A stretch of 64,000 bases of DNA from Ralstonia sp. TCR112 (GTDB lineage: Bacteria > Pseudomonadota > Gammaproteobacteria > Burkholderiales > Burkholderiaceae). Position numbers and translations under genes: made by a program. The notes under the pieces were generated by a model, which searched no databases, had not been told where the DNA came from, and saw nothing but the letters and a program-made list of their open reading frames with translations. Within the stretch, counting starts at the first letter, position 1; every line of letters starts with the position of its first letter. Location: the NCBI RefSeq assembly GCF_007997035.1, contig NZ_VOSS01000003.1, positions 1-64,000 on the forward strand. The letters are read 5' to 3'. Positions 29,266-40,418 of this stretch are shown piece after piece.

Positions 29266-30519
29266 TTGGCATCCCATCCCACCTCCAGCTCGGAGCCGAC
29301 GCGCGCCATTTTGGTCGCCGTCGATTTCGGCAAGCATGATTTTCAGGAAAGTTTGAGCGAACTGGCCCTGCTGGCCTCGACGGCCGGTTCTGAGCCGGTG
29401 CGCGCCGTCACGGGCAAGCGTTCCAGGCCCGACGCCGCGCTGTTCATCGGCGCCGGCAAGGCGGAAGAGGTGAAGATCGCCGCAGACGAGGAGGATGCGG
29501 AAATCGTCATCTTCAACCACGCGCTGAGCCCGGCGCAGCAGCGTAACCTCGAGCGCTTTTTCGGTCGCCACGTGGTGGACCGGACCGGCCTCATCCTCGA
29601 CATCTTCAGCCAGCGTGCGCAAAGCCACGTCGGCAAGGTGCAGGTGGAACTCGCACGCGTGCGCTATCAGGCGGCCCGTCTGGTCCGGGCGTGGAGTCAC
29701 TTGGAGCGTCAGAAGGGCGGTGTCGGCCTGCGCGGCGGCCCCGGTGAACGTCAGCTCGAGCTGGATCGCCGGATGCTCGATGAGCGCGCCAAGCGTCTGT
29801 CGTCCGAGTTGGACAAACTGCAGCGTCAGCATGACACGCAGCGCCGTTCACGCAGCCGCAACGACGCTTTTTCTGTCTCGCTGGTCGGCTATACCAATGC
29901 CGGCAAATCGACGCTGTTCAATGCGCTGACGAAGGCGCGTGCGTATGCTGCCAACCAGCTGTTCGCCACGCTGGACACCACCTCGCGCCGGCTGTACCTC
30001 GAAGGGCTGGGCAATGTGGTGCTGTCGGATACGGTCGGTTTCATCCGCGATTTGCCGACGCAGCTGGTGGCGGCCTTCCGGGCCACGTTGGAAGAAACCG
30101 TGCACGCCGACGTGCTGCTGCATGTGGTGGACGCCGCCAGCACCGTCAAGCATGAACAGATGGAGCAGGTCGATCGGGTGTTGGATGAAATCAACGCCAG
30201 CGGCATCCCGCAGATTCTCGTGATGAACAAGATCGACGCGGCGGAGGAGCTGCGTGTGGCTGGCCCGCGCATCGAGCGCGACGAAACCGGCGCCGTACGG
30301 CGTGTGTTCGTTTCAGCCATCGAAGGCTCCGGGCTTGATCTGTTGCGCGAAGCGCTGGTCGAGACCGCGATTCGCCTGCGTGAGCACCCCGCGTCGCATG
30401 GCGGCGACTTCGATCCGCGCTTCGACACTCGCCGCGATTTGCCGCCGGAGCACCGTGACGAACTGTCGCAAAGCTTGCCGGGCAGCGGTTCTTCCGCCAA
30501 AGGTGACGAAGAGGGCTGA
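29266..30519 (+). CDS. hflX: Ribosome-dissociating GTPase HflX
   Basis: 417 residues. The N-terminal HflX domain has RAILVAVDFGKHDF, ALFIGAGKAEEV and FNHALSPAQQRNLE. The coiled-coil region with GGVGLRGGPGERQLELDRR follows, then the G domain: GYTNAGKSTLFN, DTVGFI and NKID. The start is TTG at 29266; no ATG or GTG lies upstream in the frame after the preceding stop, and the conserved fold starts only 12 residues later. HflX splits stalled ribosomes after heat shock. Confidence 0.95.
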   Translation: MASHPTSSSEPTRAILVAVDFGKHDFQESLSELALLASTAGSEPVRAVTGKRSRPDAALFIGAGKAEEVKIAADEEDAEIVIFNHALSPAQQRNLERFFGRHVVDRTGLILDIFSQRAQSHVGKVQVELARVRYQAARLVRAWSHLERQKGGVGLRGGPGERQLELDRRMLDERAKRLSSELDKLQRQHDTQRRSRSRNDAFSVSLVGYTNAGKSTLFNALTKARAYAANQLFATLDTTSRRLYLEGLGNVVLSDTVGFIRDLPTQLVAAFRATLEETVHADVLLHVVDAASTVKHEQMEQVDRVLDEINASGIPQILVMNKIDAAEELRVAGPRIERDETGAVRRVFVSAIEGSGLDLLREALVETAIRLREHPASHGGDFDPRFDTRRDLPPEHRDELSQSLPGSGSSAKGDEEG

Positions 30520-30525
30520 TAGAAT
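30520..30525 (+). promoter_or_regulatory. -10-like element before hflK
   Basis: TAGAAT overlaps the hflX stop and lies 49 bases before the hflK ATG. No good -35 is visible. Confidence 0.35.
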
Positions 30526-30574
30526 GGCCCGTTCCTTCTTCGCAGTCAGACAATCAGGACAAGCCCGACCGCTC

Positions 30575-31951
30575 ATGCCCGAGATTTCGACCCAGTCTTC
30601 TTCCATGGCCTCGCCGCGTCCGGCGCGAGGTTTGTGGCACCGCTTGCGTGTGCTGCTTTCGCTGAACGATCCGCGCTGGGGTCGCGGCGATGACAACAAT
30701 GCCGAGCGCGAAGACAAAGATGAGCCGAAGCGCCAAAGCAAGCCGCCTCAGGATGGTCCTCCGGACCTCGACGAGCTGTGGCGCGACTTCAATCGCCGTC
30801 TGAACAACCTGTTCGGCCGCAAGGACAGCGGTAACGGTAACGACGGCCCCACGCCGCTGCGTCCGGGTAACGGGCGTGGTGGCTCGGGGCTGGGCGTCGG
30901 CGTCCTGCTGGCGGTGCTGGTTGGCCTGTGGCTGGCGAGCGGTTTCTTCATCGTTCAGGAAGGCCAGACAGGCGTGATCCTGCAGTTCGGTCGCTTCAAG
31001 TATCTGGCAACGCCCGGTATCAACTGGCGCTTGCCGTACCCGATCGAGTCGCACGAAATCGTGAACCTGTCAGGCGTGCGCACGCTTGAAATCGGCCGTA
31101 CGACGCAGATCAAGGACACGAACCTGAAGGACTCGTCGATGCTGACGCAGGACGAGAACATCGTCGACGTGCGTTTCTCGGTTCAGTACAACATTGCCAA
31201 CCCGGTCGATTACCTGTTCTACAACCGTACGGACCGCGGCGGCGATGAAGAACTCGTGACGCAGGCGGCAGAGACTTCGGTGCGCGAGATCGTCGGCCGC
31301 AACAAGATGGATGCAGTGCTGTACGAGGGTCGCGATGCCGTTGGGCGCAATCTTGCCGAGTCGATTCAACGCATCTTGTCGGCATACAAAACCGGCATCC
31401 GAATCCTTAGCGTGAACGTACAGAGTGTGCAGCCGCCCGAGCAGGTGCAGGCGGCGTTCGACGACGTGACCAAGGCCGGTCAGGATCGCGAACGTGCCAT
31501 TTCCGAAGGCCAGGCTTACGCCAACGACGTGGTGCCGCGCGCCAAGGGTACGGCCGCCCGTCTGGGTGAAGAGGCGCAAGGCTACAAGGCGCGGGTCATC
31601 GCACGTGCCGAAGGTGATGCGGCTCGCTTTGCCTCGGTGCAACGCGAATATGCGAAGGCGCCGCAGGTTACGCGCGACCGCATTTATCTGGAAACCATGC
31701 AGGACATTTACGCCAACTCGACCAAGGTCATGGTCGACCAGAGCAATGGCAGCCTGTTGTATTTGCCGCTGGACAAGCTGATCGCGCAAACGCAAGGCGA
31801 CACGTCGCGTCCGGCCGCTGCGCCTGGTGCCTCAGCGCAGGACAGCGGTTCTGCGCAGAGCGTGCCGACTCCCTCCAATCCGTCACCGGCCAATGACGCA
31901 GATTCGCGCTCGCGCGAAGCACTGCGCAACCGTGACCGCGATTCGCGCTAA
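30575..31951 (+). CDS. hflK: FtsH protease regulator HflK
   Basis: 458 residues from the ATG at 30575 (an ATG at 30605 is possible). A charged N-terminal region is followed by a Gly-rich stretch, one transmembrane helix (LGVGVLLAVLVGLWLASGFF), the SPFH/band 7 domain (VQEGQTGVILQFGRFKYLATPGINW) and a long helical region with AARLGEEAQGYKARVIARAEGDAARF. HflK and HflC form a membrane cage around FtsH and limit its proteolysis. hflC follows after 12 bases. Confidence 0.96.
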   Translation: MPEISTQSSSMASPRPARGLWHRLRVLLSLNDPRWGRGDDNNAEREDKDEPKRQSKPPQDGPPDLDELWRDFNRRLNNLFGRKDSGNGNDGPTPLRPGNGRGGSGLGVGVLLAVLVGLWLASGFFIVQEGQTGVILQFGRFKYLATPGINWRLPYPIESHEIVNLSGVRTLEIGRTTQIKDTNLKDSSMLTQDENIVDVRFSVQYNIANPVDYLFYNRTDRGGDEELVTQAAETSVREIVGRNKMDAVLYEGRDAVGRNLAESIQRILSAYKTGIRILSVNVQSVQPPEQVQAAFDDVTKAGQDRERAISEGQAYANDVVPRAKGTAARLGEEAQGYKARVIARAEGDAARFASVQREYAKAPQVTRDRIYLETMQDIYANSTKVMVDQSNGSLLYLPLDKLIAQTQGDTSRPAAAPGASAQDSGSAQSVPTPSNPSPANDADSRSREALRNRDRDSR

Positions 31952-31963
31952 CAGGAGGGCACT

Positions 31964-32878
31964 ATGAATCGTCTGATTTCTGCCTTCGTGGCGCTGGTCA
32001 TTGCCCTGGCGGTGTTCTCGTCGGTGGTGTTCGTGGTGGACCAGCGGCAGTACGCCGTGGTGTTTGCCTTTGGTGAAATCAAGCAGGTCATCAAGGAGCC
32101 TGGGCTGCACTTCAAGCTCCCGCCGCCGCTGCAGAACGTTGTGTTCATGGATAAGCGCCTGCAGACCATTGATGTCGCCGGCGCCGATCGTTTCATCACG
32201 GCGGAGAAGAAGAACCTGCTGGTCGACTGGTTCGTGAAGTGGCGCGTGTCGGATCCGCGTCTGTTCTACGTGAGCTTCAAAGGCGATAACCGCCTCGCGC
32301 AGGACAGCATGACGCAGAAGATCAACTCCATCGCCCGGGATGAATTTGCGCGCCGCACGGTTTCCGACGTGGTCTCGACAGATCGTGAAGCCGTGATGCA
32401 GAGCATCCTCAAGGGCGTGCAGGAGTACGGCAAGTCTGTCGGCGTGGACATCATCGACGTCCGTCTGAAGCGGGTGGATCTGCTCGCCAGCGTGACGGAA
32501 TCGGTCTATCGCCGGATGGAAGCCGAGCGCAAGCGCGTGGCCAACGAGCTGCGTTCGACGGGGGCGGCAGAGGGTGAAAAGATCCGCGCCGATGCCGATC
32601 GTCAGCGCGAAGTCGTCCTGGCCGACGCCTACCGCGATGCGCAGAAAATCAAGGGTGAGGGTGATGCCCGCGCCGCTGACATTTACGCCGATGCGTTTGG
32701 CCGTGACCCGCAGTTCGCCGCGTTCTGGCGCTCCATGGAGGCGTACCGCGCATCGTTCCGCGATCGGAAGGACGTGATGGTTCTGCAGCCGAATAGCGAT
32801 TTCTTCAAATACATGCGCAGCCCGAACGGCGGCAGCTCCCCGGCAGCACCGGCTGCCCAGACGGGGCGCCATCGCTAG
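31964..32878 (+). CDS. hflC: FtsH protease regulator HflC
   Basis: 304 residues with a strong AGGAGGG site. An N-terminal signal-anchor (LISAFVALVIALAVFSSVVFVV) precedes the SPFH domain (VDQRQYAVVFAFGEIKQVIKEPGLHFKLP). RRMEAERKRVANELRSTGAAEGEKIRADADRQ follows in the helical part. It partners HflK in the FtsH-HflKC complex. A terminator-like hairpin follows at 32912. Confidence 0.96.
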   Translation: MNRLISAFVALVIALAVFSSVVFVVDQRQYAVVFAFGEIKQVIKEPGLHFKLPPPLQNVVFMDKRLQTIDVAGADRFITAEKKNLLVDWFVKWRVSDPRLFYVSFKGDNRLAQDSMTQKINSIARDEFARRTVSDVVSTDREAVMQSILKGVQEYGKSVGVDIIDVRLKRVDLLASVTESVYRRMEAERKRVANELRSTGAAEGEKIRADADRQREVVLADAYRDAQKIKGEGDARAADIYADAFGRDPQFAAFWRSMEAYRASFRDRKDVMVLQPNSDFFKYMRSPNGGSSPAAPAAQTGRHR

Positions 32879-32884
32879 TACAAT
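32879..32884 (+). promoter_or_regulatory. -10-like element before the DUF2065 gene
   Basis: TACAAT at the end of hflC, upstream of the hairpin at 32912. The position makes it uncertain which transcript it would start. Confidence 0.3.
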
Positions 32885-32911
32885 GCGTCGCTGATCATTT
32901 GAGGCGGACAG

Positions 32912-32932
32912 ACCCCGGCTTGCCGGGGTTTT
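32912..32932 (+). terminator. Terminator after hflC
   Basis: ACCCCGGC and GCCGGGGT face each other around a tiny loop, followed by TTTT. It lies 34 bases after the hflC stop. Read-through into the next small gene is likely. Confidence 0.65.
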
Positions 32933-32954
32933 GTTCGTTCGCCAACCGCATCCC

Positions 32955-33155
32955 ATGGAAGAGTCACTCCCCACCGTTTTGCTGGCAGCGTGCGCGCTGG
33001 TGCTCGTGTTCGAGGGCATCCTGCCGTTCGTGGCGCCGCGGGCTTGGCGACGTGCCTTCCAGACGCTGAGCGATCTGCCAGACGAAAAGCTGCGCGTGAT
33101 TGGCCTAGTGTCGATGGCGATCGGGCTGATTCTCCTGCGATTGCTGCATCGCTAG
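32955..33155 (+). CDS. DUF2065 small membrane protein
   Basis: 66 residues from the ATG at 32955. Two hydrophobic segments (VLLAACALVLVFEGILPFVAP and VIGLVSMAIGLILLRLL) flank a short RAFQTLSDLPDEKLR loop, which is the DUF2065 pattern (YjeT in E. coli). In E. coli yjeT also lies between hflC and purA. Function is unknown; it may be an accessory to the HflKC complex or simply linked. Confidence 0.9.
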   Translation: MEESLPTVLLAACALVLVFEGILPFVAPRAWRRAFQTLSDLPDEKLRVIGLVSMAIGLILLRLLHR

Positions 33156-33209
33156 CGCCCAGCGTTTTTACGAATTTCTGCCGTACCAAGACTCCCGAGC
33201 GAGACCGCC

Positions 33210-34373
33210 ATGCCGACCAATTGGCTGCTGCCTGAATCCATTGCTGACGTGCTGCCTTCCGAGGCGCGCAAGATAGAAGAGTTGCGTCGCCGCATGCTCG
33301 ACCTGTTCCGCACCTACGGCTACGAACTGGTCATGCCGCCGATGCTGGAATACATCGAGTCGCTGCTCTCGGGCACGGGTCATGATCTGGACTTGAAGAC
33401 CTTCAAGCTTGTCGACCAACTCTCTGGTCGAACCATCGGCTTGCGCGCCGACATCACGCCGCAAGTTGCCCGCATCGACGCCCACCTGCTGAACCGCGCT
33501 GGCGTGACGCGCCTGTGCTATGCAGGTTCGGTGTTGCACACGCGTCCGAGTGGATTTCACGTCACGCGCGAGCCTCTGCAAATCGGCGCTGAAATCTATG
33601 GCCACGCAGGCCTGGAAGCCGATCTGGAAATCCAGGAGTTGATGCTTGCTGCGCTGTCGGCCGCGGGTCTGGCCGATGTGCGTCTGGACCTTTGCCACGT
33701 TGGCGTGGTGGCCGCGTTGCTGGAGCAGTCGCCGGTTGCCGCGCGCATTCAGGACGATCTCTTTACCGCGCTGGCTGCCAAGGATGTCCCCGCTCTGCGC
33801 ACCATCACGGCCGATCTGCCGCCGGCGCAGCGCGATGCCATCAATCTGCTGCCGGCGCTGTACGGCGGAGTCGATGTGCTCGCTCGTGCGCGTAAGCAGT
33901 TGCCCGCGCTGCCCGCCATCGGGCGTGCGCTGGACGACTTGGCAACGCTGGCCGAGCGCGCAGGTGGTGCGACCGTCAACATCGACCTTGCGGATCTGCG
34001 CGGCTATCACTACCACAGCGGAGTGATGTTCACTGCCTATGTCGCTGGTGTGCCGAATGCTGTGGCGCGCGGTGGCCGGTATGACAAGGTTGGTGAAGCT
34101 TTCGGCCGCGCTCGCCCGGCCACCGGCTTTTCCCTGGACCTACGCGAGGTTGCAGGCATTTCGCCAGTGGAAGCACGTGCCGCCGCCATTCATGCGCCGT
34201 GGTCGGGCGATGCCAAGCTACGCGAGGCGATCGCCGCGCTGCGCGCCGCGGGCGAAATCGTCATCCAGTCGCTGCCAGGCCACCCGGAAGATCTGGAGGA
34301 GTTTGCCTACGACCGCCAGCTCGTGGAAGAGAGCGGTCGCTGGATCGTCAAGCCCCGCAACGCTTCGATCTGA
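33210..34373 (+). CDS. hisZ: ATP phosphoribosyltransferase regulatory subunit HisZ
   Basis: 387 residues, a histidyl-tRNA-synthetase-like paralogue without the anticodon-binding domain. It has [46 protein letters not shown] and a motif 2 relic ([23 protein letters not shown]). HisZ pairs with short-form HisG for the first step of histidine synthesis. hisZ-purA linkage is common in betaproteobacteria. Confidence 0.96.
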   Translation: MPTNWLLPESIADVLPSEARKIEELRRRMLDLFRTYGYELVMPPMLEYIESLLSGTGHDLDLKTFKLVDQLSGRTIGLRADITPQVARIDAHLLNRAGVTRLCYAGSVLHTRPSGFHVTREPLQIGAEIYGHAGLEADLEIQELMLAALSAAGLADVRLDLCHVGVVAALLEQSPVAARIQDDLFTALAAKDVPALRTITADLPPAQRDAINLLPALYGGVDVLARARKQLPALPAIGRALDDLATLAERAGGATVNIDLADLRGYHYHSGVMFTAYVAGVPNAVARGGRYDKVGEAFGRARPATGFSLDLREVAGISPVEARAAAIHAPWSGDAKLREAIAALRAAGEIVIQSLPGHPEDLEEFAYDRQLVEESGRWIVKPRNASI

Positions 34374-34450
34374 AGCTGTTGCATAACGTTGTGTAAATAC
34401 CCGGTAATTTCAGGGAAGCCCCTGGCAACAAGGGTAGAATACGTTTTTAA

Positions 34451-35809
<1,359 letters not shown>

Positions 35810-35823
35810 CGCGCTGCTCCCAG

Positions 35824-35853
35824 ATTCGCCCGGTGCTTAGCCGGGCGAATTTG
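35824..35853 (+). terminator. Terminator-like hairpin after purA
   Basis: ATTCGCCCGG (35824-35833) and CCGGGCGAAT (35841-35850), a ten-base perfect stem with a seven-base loop, but only two T follow. It may be a weak terminator or a 3' stabiliser. Confidence 0.6.
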
Positions 35854-35924
35854 CATGGAGCGCCGTTTTCATAGAACACGATAGCGGCAACTGACGTCGC
35901 ATTTACGATACGAAGAGGTACACC

Positions 35925-36497
35925 ATGAACCAGCCGATCAACGACGACTCGCACCTGTGGGTCTCCTGGGACGACTACCACGGTCTGATTGAGCGCCTGG
36001 CGCTCATCGTGCATGAGTCGGGCTGGAAGTTTGACAAGATTCTGTGCCTGGCGCGTGGCGGCTTGCGTGTTGGCGATCAGCTTTCGCGCATCTACGACCT
36101 GCCGTTGGCCATCCTGGCGACCAGTAGCTATCGCGAGGCCGCTGGCACGCAGCAGGGCGATCTCGATATCGCGCAGTACATCACGATGACGCGTGGCGAG
36201 CTGTCGGGCCGCGTGTTGCTGGTGGACGATCTGGTCGATTCGGGCGTCACGCTGGAGCGTGTCGGGCGTCACCTGAAAGAGCGCTATCCGGCCGTGACGG
36301 ACGTGCGCACCGCTGTGCTTTGGCACAAGGCATGCTCGAAGATCAAGCCGGATTATGCCGTGCAGTTTCTTGCGACCAATCCGTGGATCCATCAGCCGTT
36401 CGAGGAGTACGACACGCTGCGTCCCCACAATCTGGCAGCCTGGATCAAGCGCGGGAAGTCGCGTTCGGCCGGTAACGGCGAAACATCGGCGGCCTGA
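35925..36497 (+). CDS. Phosphoribosyltransferase (xanthine/hypoxanthine type)
   Basis: 190 residues. The PRPP loop is VLLVDDLVDSGVTLERV, and KFDKILCLARGGLRVGDQLSR precedes it, as in type I phosphoribosyltransferases. The C-terminal KPDYAVQFLATNPWIHQPFEEYDTL resembles Gpt/Hpt-like enzymes. With purA just upstream, a purine base (xanthine, guanine or hypoxanthine) is the likely substrate, but this is inference. Confidence 0.88.
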   Translation: MNQPINDDSHLWVSWDDYHGLIERLALIVHESGWKFDKILCLARGGLRVGDQLSRIYDLPLAILATSSYREAAGTQQGDLDIAQYITMTRGELSGRVLLVDDLVDSGVTLERVGRHLKERYPAVTDVRTAVLWHKACSKIKPDYAVQFLATNPWIHQPFEEYDTLRPHNLAAWIKRGKSRSAGNGETSAA

Positions 36498-36825
36498 CGC
36501 GTTGGTCGATTGCGTCGAGGTGTGAATGGAGTGGCGTGTGCGGCTTGCGTCGTGCGTGCCACTTCGGTAACCTGCTGTCACGGGCTGCAACATTGGCCCG
36601 AAACCCGCGTACGGATTGGCTTTGCAGGAACTGCCCAATGCGAGCTGCGCGGTTGATCGAAGCGTGGTGCGTCTTTGTGGGTGCACTAGGCTTCGAGCCC
36701 ACCCAGTGCTGGGGCAGGTGAGGCCGGTGAGCCTGGCCGGGCCCTGGCGCGATAGCCAAGACACAATGCCCGTCGTCCTTCGCGGAATGTCGCGTCAGCT
36801 ACTGAATAACGATAATCCGGTCGCG
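36498..36825. other. Gene-free region between the phosphoribosyltransferase gene and the tRNA terminator
   Basis: 328 bases without a credible gene. It holds GC-rich short repeats and a stretch near 36690-36720 (GGCTTCGAGCCCACCCA) that resembles a tRNA T-arm but has no full tRNA around it. I see no promoter or terminator that defines a small RNA. Confidence 0.5.
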
Positions 36826-36855
36826 GAAAAGAAAAACGCGCAACTTGCGTTGCGC
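36826..36855 (-). terminator. Terminator of tRNA-Leu
   Basis: On the minus strand GCGCAAC-gcaa-GTTGCGC (36855 to 36838) is followed by GTTTTTCTTTT. It lies 14 bases beyond the tRNA 3' end. Confidence 0.85.
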
Positions 36856-36868
36856 CGTTCCTAAACTC

Positions 36869-36953
<85 letters not shown>

Positions 36954-36977
36954 AGGTGTGCGTGTACCGAAGCTGTA

Positions 36978-37006
36978 ATTATTACGGGATCCAGCGATCC
37001 TGTCAA
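36978..37006 (-). promoter_or_regulatory. Promoter of tRNA-Leu
   Basis: On the minus strand, TTGACA (37006-37001) and AATAAT (36983-36978) are separated by 17 bases. The spacer contains an inverted repeat GGATC-cagc-GATCC (36987-37000). This promoter occupies most of the 70 bases between the tRNA and the divergent rnr gene. Confidence 0.8.
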
Positions 37007-37023
37007 CACTCTAGAAGAAAAAA

Positions 37024-39617
37024 TTGAATCAACCGACTTATCCGATCCCGAGCCGCGAGGAAATCCTCGGTGTGCTGCGCACGTCGGGATCTCCGCTGTC
37101 TGCCACCGACATTGCCAAGGCGCTGTCGGTCACGCGCAAGGAGCATGACGGCTTTATCAAGCGTCTGACCGCCATGGAGCGGGATGGTCAGATCGAACTC
37201 AACCGCAAAGGGCGCTACGAATTGGCGCACCAGCCCAATTTCATCGAAGGCCGCGTCATTGGCCATCGCGATGGCTTCGGCTTCTTCGTGCGCGACGACG
37301 GCGAGACCGATATCTTCCTGCCCGAGCGGGAGATGCAAAAGGCCATGCACGGCGACCGCGCCCTGGTGCGGGCCGTCGGCTACGATCGCCGTGGGCGTTC
37401 GGAGGGGCAGATCGTCGAGATCCTGCAGCGGGCCAACAAGCGTGTTATCGGCCGGTTGCTTTCTGAGAGCGGCACGCTGGTCGTGGCGCCCGAAGACAAG
37501 CGTCTGGGCCGCGACATCCTGATCGCACCGAAGGGGCAGGGCAAGGCCAAGGTCGGCCAGGTGGTGAGCGTGGAGATCCTGGAATATCCGGACCGCTACG
37601 TGCAGCCGATCGGCCGCGTGGTCGAAGTGCTGGGTGAGATCGACGACCCTGGCATGGAGATTGAAATCGCGGTGCGCAAGTACGGCGTGCCGCACGAGTT
37701 TTCCGAGCCGACGCAGCGCGAGGCAGAAGCGCTGCCCGACGTGGTGCGCGATGCCGATCTGGCGGGCCGCATCGATCTGCGCGATGTGCCGCTCGTCACC
37801 ATCGACGGTGAAGATGCACGCGATTTTGACGACGCCGTCTACGCAGAGCCCGTCAAGATCGGTCGCACCAAGGGCTGGCGCCTGATCGTGGCGATTGCCG
37901 ACGTGTCGCATTACGTGCGGCCCGGCCATCCGCTGGATGCAGACGCCATTGATCGTGCGACTTCGGTCTACTTCCCGCGCCGCGTGATTCCGATGCTGCC
38001 CGAGAAGCTCTCCAACGGTTTGTGCTCCCTGAACCCGGAAGTGGACCGTCTGTGCATGGTCTGCGATGCGGTGATCACGGCCAAGGGTGAGATCAAGGCT
38101 TATCAGTTCTATCCGGCGGTAATGCACTCGAAGGCGCGCCTGACCTACAACGAGGTCTGGGCGATCCTGTCGAACGTGAAGGGCCCGGAAGCGGCCAAGC
38201 GGGCGCCGCTGGTGCCGCATCTGCAGGATCTGTACGAGCTGTATCAGACGCTGCTCAAGGCGCGCCGCGAGCGTGGCGCGATCGACTTCGATACCACCGA
38301 GACGTACATCGTCTGCAACGCGCAGGGCAAGATCGAGCAGATCCTGCCGCGCACCCGCAACGACGCGCACCGGCTGATCGAAGAATGCATGCTGACGGCG
38401 AACGTCTGCGCGGCCGAGATGCTCGAGAAATACAAGCACCCAGCGCTGTACCGCGTTCATGCAGGCCCGACCGAAGAAAAGCTGCAGGCGCTGCGCGCAT
38501 TCCTCAAAACCAGCGGCTTGACGCTGGGCGGCGGTGACAAGCCGCAGGCGGCCGATTACGCCGAACTGATGGAAAAGGTGGCCGCGCGCCCCGACGCGCC
38601 GATGCTGCAGACCATGCTGCTGCGCTCGATGCAGCAGGCGGTCTACAGCCCGGACAACATCGGCCACTTTGGGCTGGCGTATCCGGCGTATGCGCACTTC
38701 ACCAGCCCGATCCGCCGCTACCCTGACTTGCTGGTGCATCGCTCCATCAAGGCGATCCTGAATCGCACGCGTTATGTGCCGGCGTTGGCGCCGGGCGTGC
38801 AGTTGAACAGTGCGCTATCGCCCAAGGCGCGTCGTCTGCAGGCCGAAGCCGAGAAGGGCGTGCCGGCTGCAGTCGTCAACAAGGCTAAGGTCGAAGCGAT
38901 CTGGCATGAGCTTGGGGTGCATTGCTCCGCCAACGAACGCCGCGCCGACGAAGCCTCGCGCGACGTGGAAGCCTGGCTCAAGTGCTACTTCATGCGCGAT
39001 AAGCTCGGCAACGAGTTCTCGGGCACCGTCAGCGCCGTCACCTCGTTTGGCATCTTCGTGCAGCTCGACGAGCTGTACGTGGAAGGCCTTGTGCACGTGA
39101 CCGAGCTGGGCAGCGATTACTTCCAGTACGACGAAGCCCGCAACGAGCTGCGCGGCGAGCGCACGGGCATCCGTTATCGGTTGACCGACCGCGTGCGTGT
39201 GCAGTTGCTGCGCGTCGATCTGGATGCGCGGAAGATGGATTTCCGCCTGATCCAGGAGCCGTCGACCAAGGCGCTGCGTCCGGCCAAGGTGACGGGCGCG
39301 CCCGAAGCCACGGCCGCGCGTCAGCCTGCAGCGGCGCGCCCGCGCCGGCGGTTGGCCGCAAGAAGCCGCGCCAGCTGGCAGCATTGCTGGGCGGTACGGC
39401 CAAGCCGGAGGAGTCGTTCGACGAGACGCTGGATCGCGTCATCGAAGAGCAGCCGGTGTTCGAGCCGGGCGGCCGCGCACTGCCCCCGGGCCATCCTCAC
39501 GCCAAACCTGCGCGCAAGAAGCAGGCGGCGCGAGGCACGAAACCCAAGGGTGGCGCCAAGACCGCTGCGCCGCGCAAGGCGGCGGGCAAGCCTGCGCGCA
39601 AGACCAAGGGGCGTTAA
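37024..39617 (+). pseudogene. rnr: Ribonuclease R with a frameshift in the C-terminal tail
   Basis: Starts at TTG 37024: an in-frame TAG at 37012 forbids any upstream start. Winged-helix domain, cold-shock domains, then RNB catalytic domain (IDGEDARDFDDAVYAE, about residue 260, with the catalytic Asp residues) and S1 domain (GTVSAVTSFGIFVQLDELYVEGLVHV). All are intact. After about residue 772 (near 39339) the frame runs out into unlikely Arg/Ser-rich sequence, ending at 39792 inside rlmB. The proper tail (QLAALLGGTAKPEESFDE, then Lys/Ala-rich, ending KPARKTKGR) is in another frame to 39617. One base is missing, by mutation or sequencing error. Enzyme activity is probably retained. RNase R degrades structured RNA 3' to 5'. 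Confidence 0.85.
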
Positions 39618-39653
39618 AGCCGTTAAAGCGGCCGGGGAGCGAGGGCAGACGGG

Positions 39654-39659
39654 TACAAT
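39654..39659 (+). promoter_or_regulatory. -10 element directly before rlmB
   Basis: TACAAT ends six bases before the rlmB ATG at 39666 (CGCGCC between). No ribosome binding site is present, so a leaderless mRNA is suggested. Confidence 0.5.
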
Positions 39660-39665
39660 CGCGCC

Positions 39666-40418
39666 ATGTCTAAATCCAAGCTCCTCATCGGCTTTCATGC
39701 CGTTACCGCCCGACTGCGCCACGGCGCCAAGTCGATCGACGAAATCTACTTCGAGGCCAACCGCCGCGACCGCCGCATGCAGGATTTCCTGAAAGCGGCG
39801 GAAGCAGCGGGCGTGCGCCTCATTCCTGCTGACGCCGACCGTCTGCGCGGCATTGCCGGCACCGACCGCCACCAGGGCGTGGTTGCCAAGGCAGAGTCGC
39901 TGTCGCTGGCGCTCACTCTCGATGAGCTGCTCGACGGCATCGAAGGCACGCCGCTGCTGCTGGTGCTCGACGGTGTGACCGATCCGCATAACCTTGGTGC
40001 TTGTCTGCGCGTGGCGGATGCCGCAGGCGCGCACGCCGTGATCGCGCCCAAGGATCGCAGCGTTGGAATCAACACGACGGTCGCCAAGGTCGCGAGCGGT
40101 GCGGCCGAGACGGTTCCCTACATCACCGTGACCAACCTGGCGCGCACGCTGCGCGAGTTGCAGGAGCGCGGTGTGTGGGTGATCGGCACGGCTGACGAGG
40201 CCGAACAGAATCTCTACCAAGCGGACTTCAAGGGCCCCATCGCCATCGTGATGGGCGCCGAAGGCGAGGGCATGCGCCGCCTCACGCGTGAGACGTGCGA
40301 CGCGCTGGTCAGCATTCCGATGGCTGGCAGCGTGGAAAGCCTGAATGTGTCGGTGGCGAGCGGCGTTTGCCTGTTCGAAGCGGTACGCCAACGCGCGGCG
40401 GCACCTGCCAAGAAGTAA
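39666..40418 (+). CDS. rlmB: 23S rRNA (guanosine(2251)-2'-O)-methyltransferase RlmB
   Basis: 250 residues. An N-terminal L30e-like substrate-binding domain ([16 protein letters not shown]) is followed by a SPOUT domain with the trefoil knot: [38 protein letters not shown] and [19 protein letters not shown]. It makes Gm2251 in the ribosomal P loop. rnr-rlmB adjacency is typical. Its TAA overlaps the cobB start. Confidence 0.96.
   Translation: MSKSKLLIGFHAVTARLRHGAKSIDEIYFEANRRDRRMQDFLKAAEAAGVRLIPADADRLRGIAGTDRHQGVVAKAESLSLALTLDELLDGIEGTPLLLVLDGVTDPHNLGACLRVADAAGAHAVIAPKDRSVGINTTVAKVASGAAETVPYITVTNLARTLRELQERGVWVIGTADEAEQNLYQADFKGPIAIVMGAEGEGMRRLTRETCDALVSIPMAGSVESLNVSVASGVCLFEAVRQRAAAPAKK

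Noticed and set aside
36690-36720. tRNA-like fragment GGCTTCGAGCCCACCCA
   Set aside because: No acceptor, D-arm or anticodon arm fits around it; probably chance.
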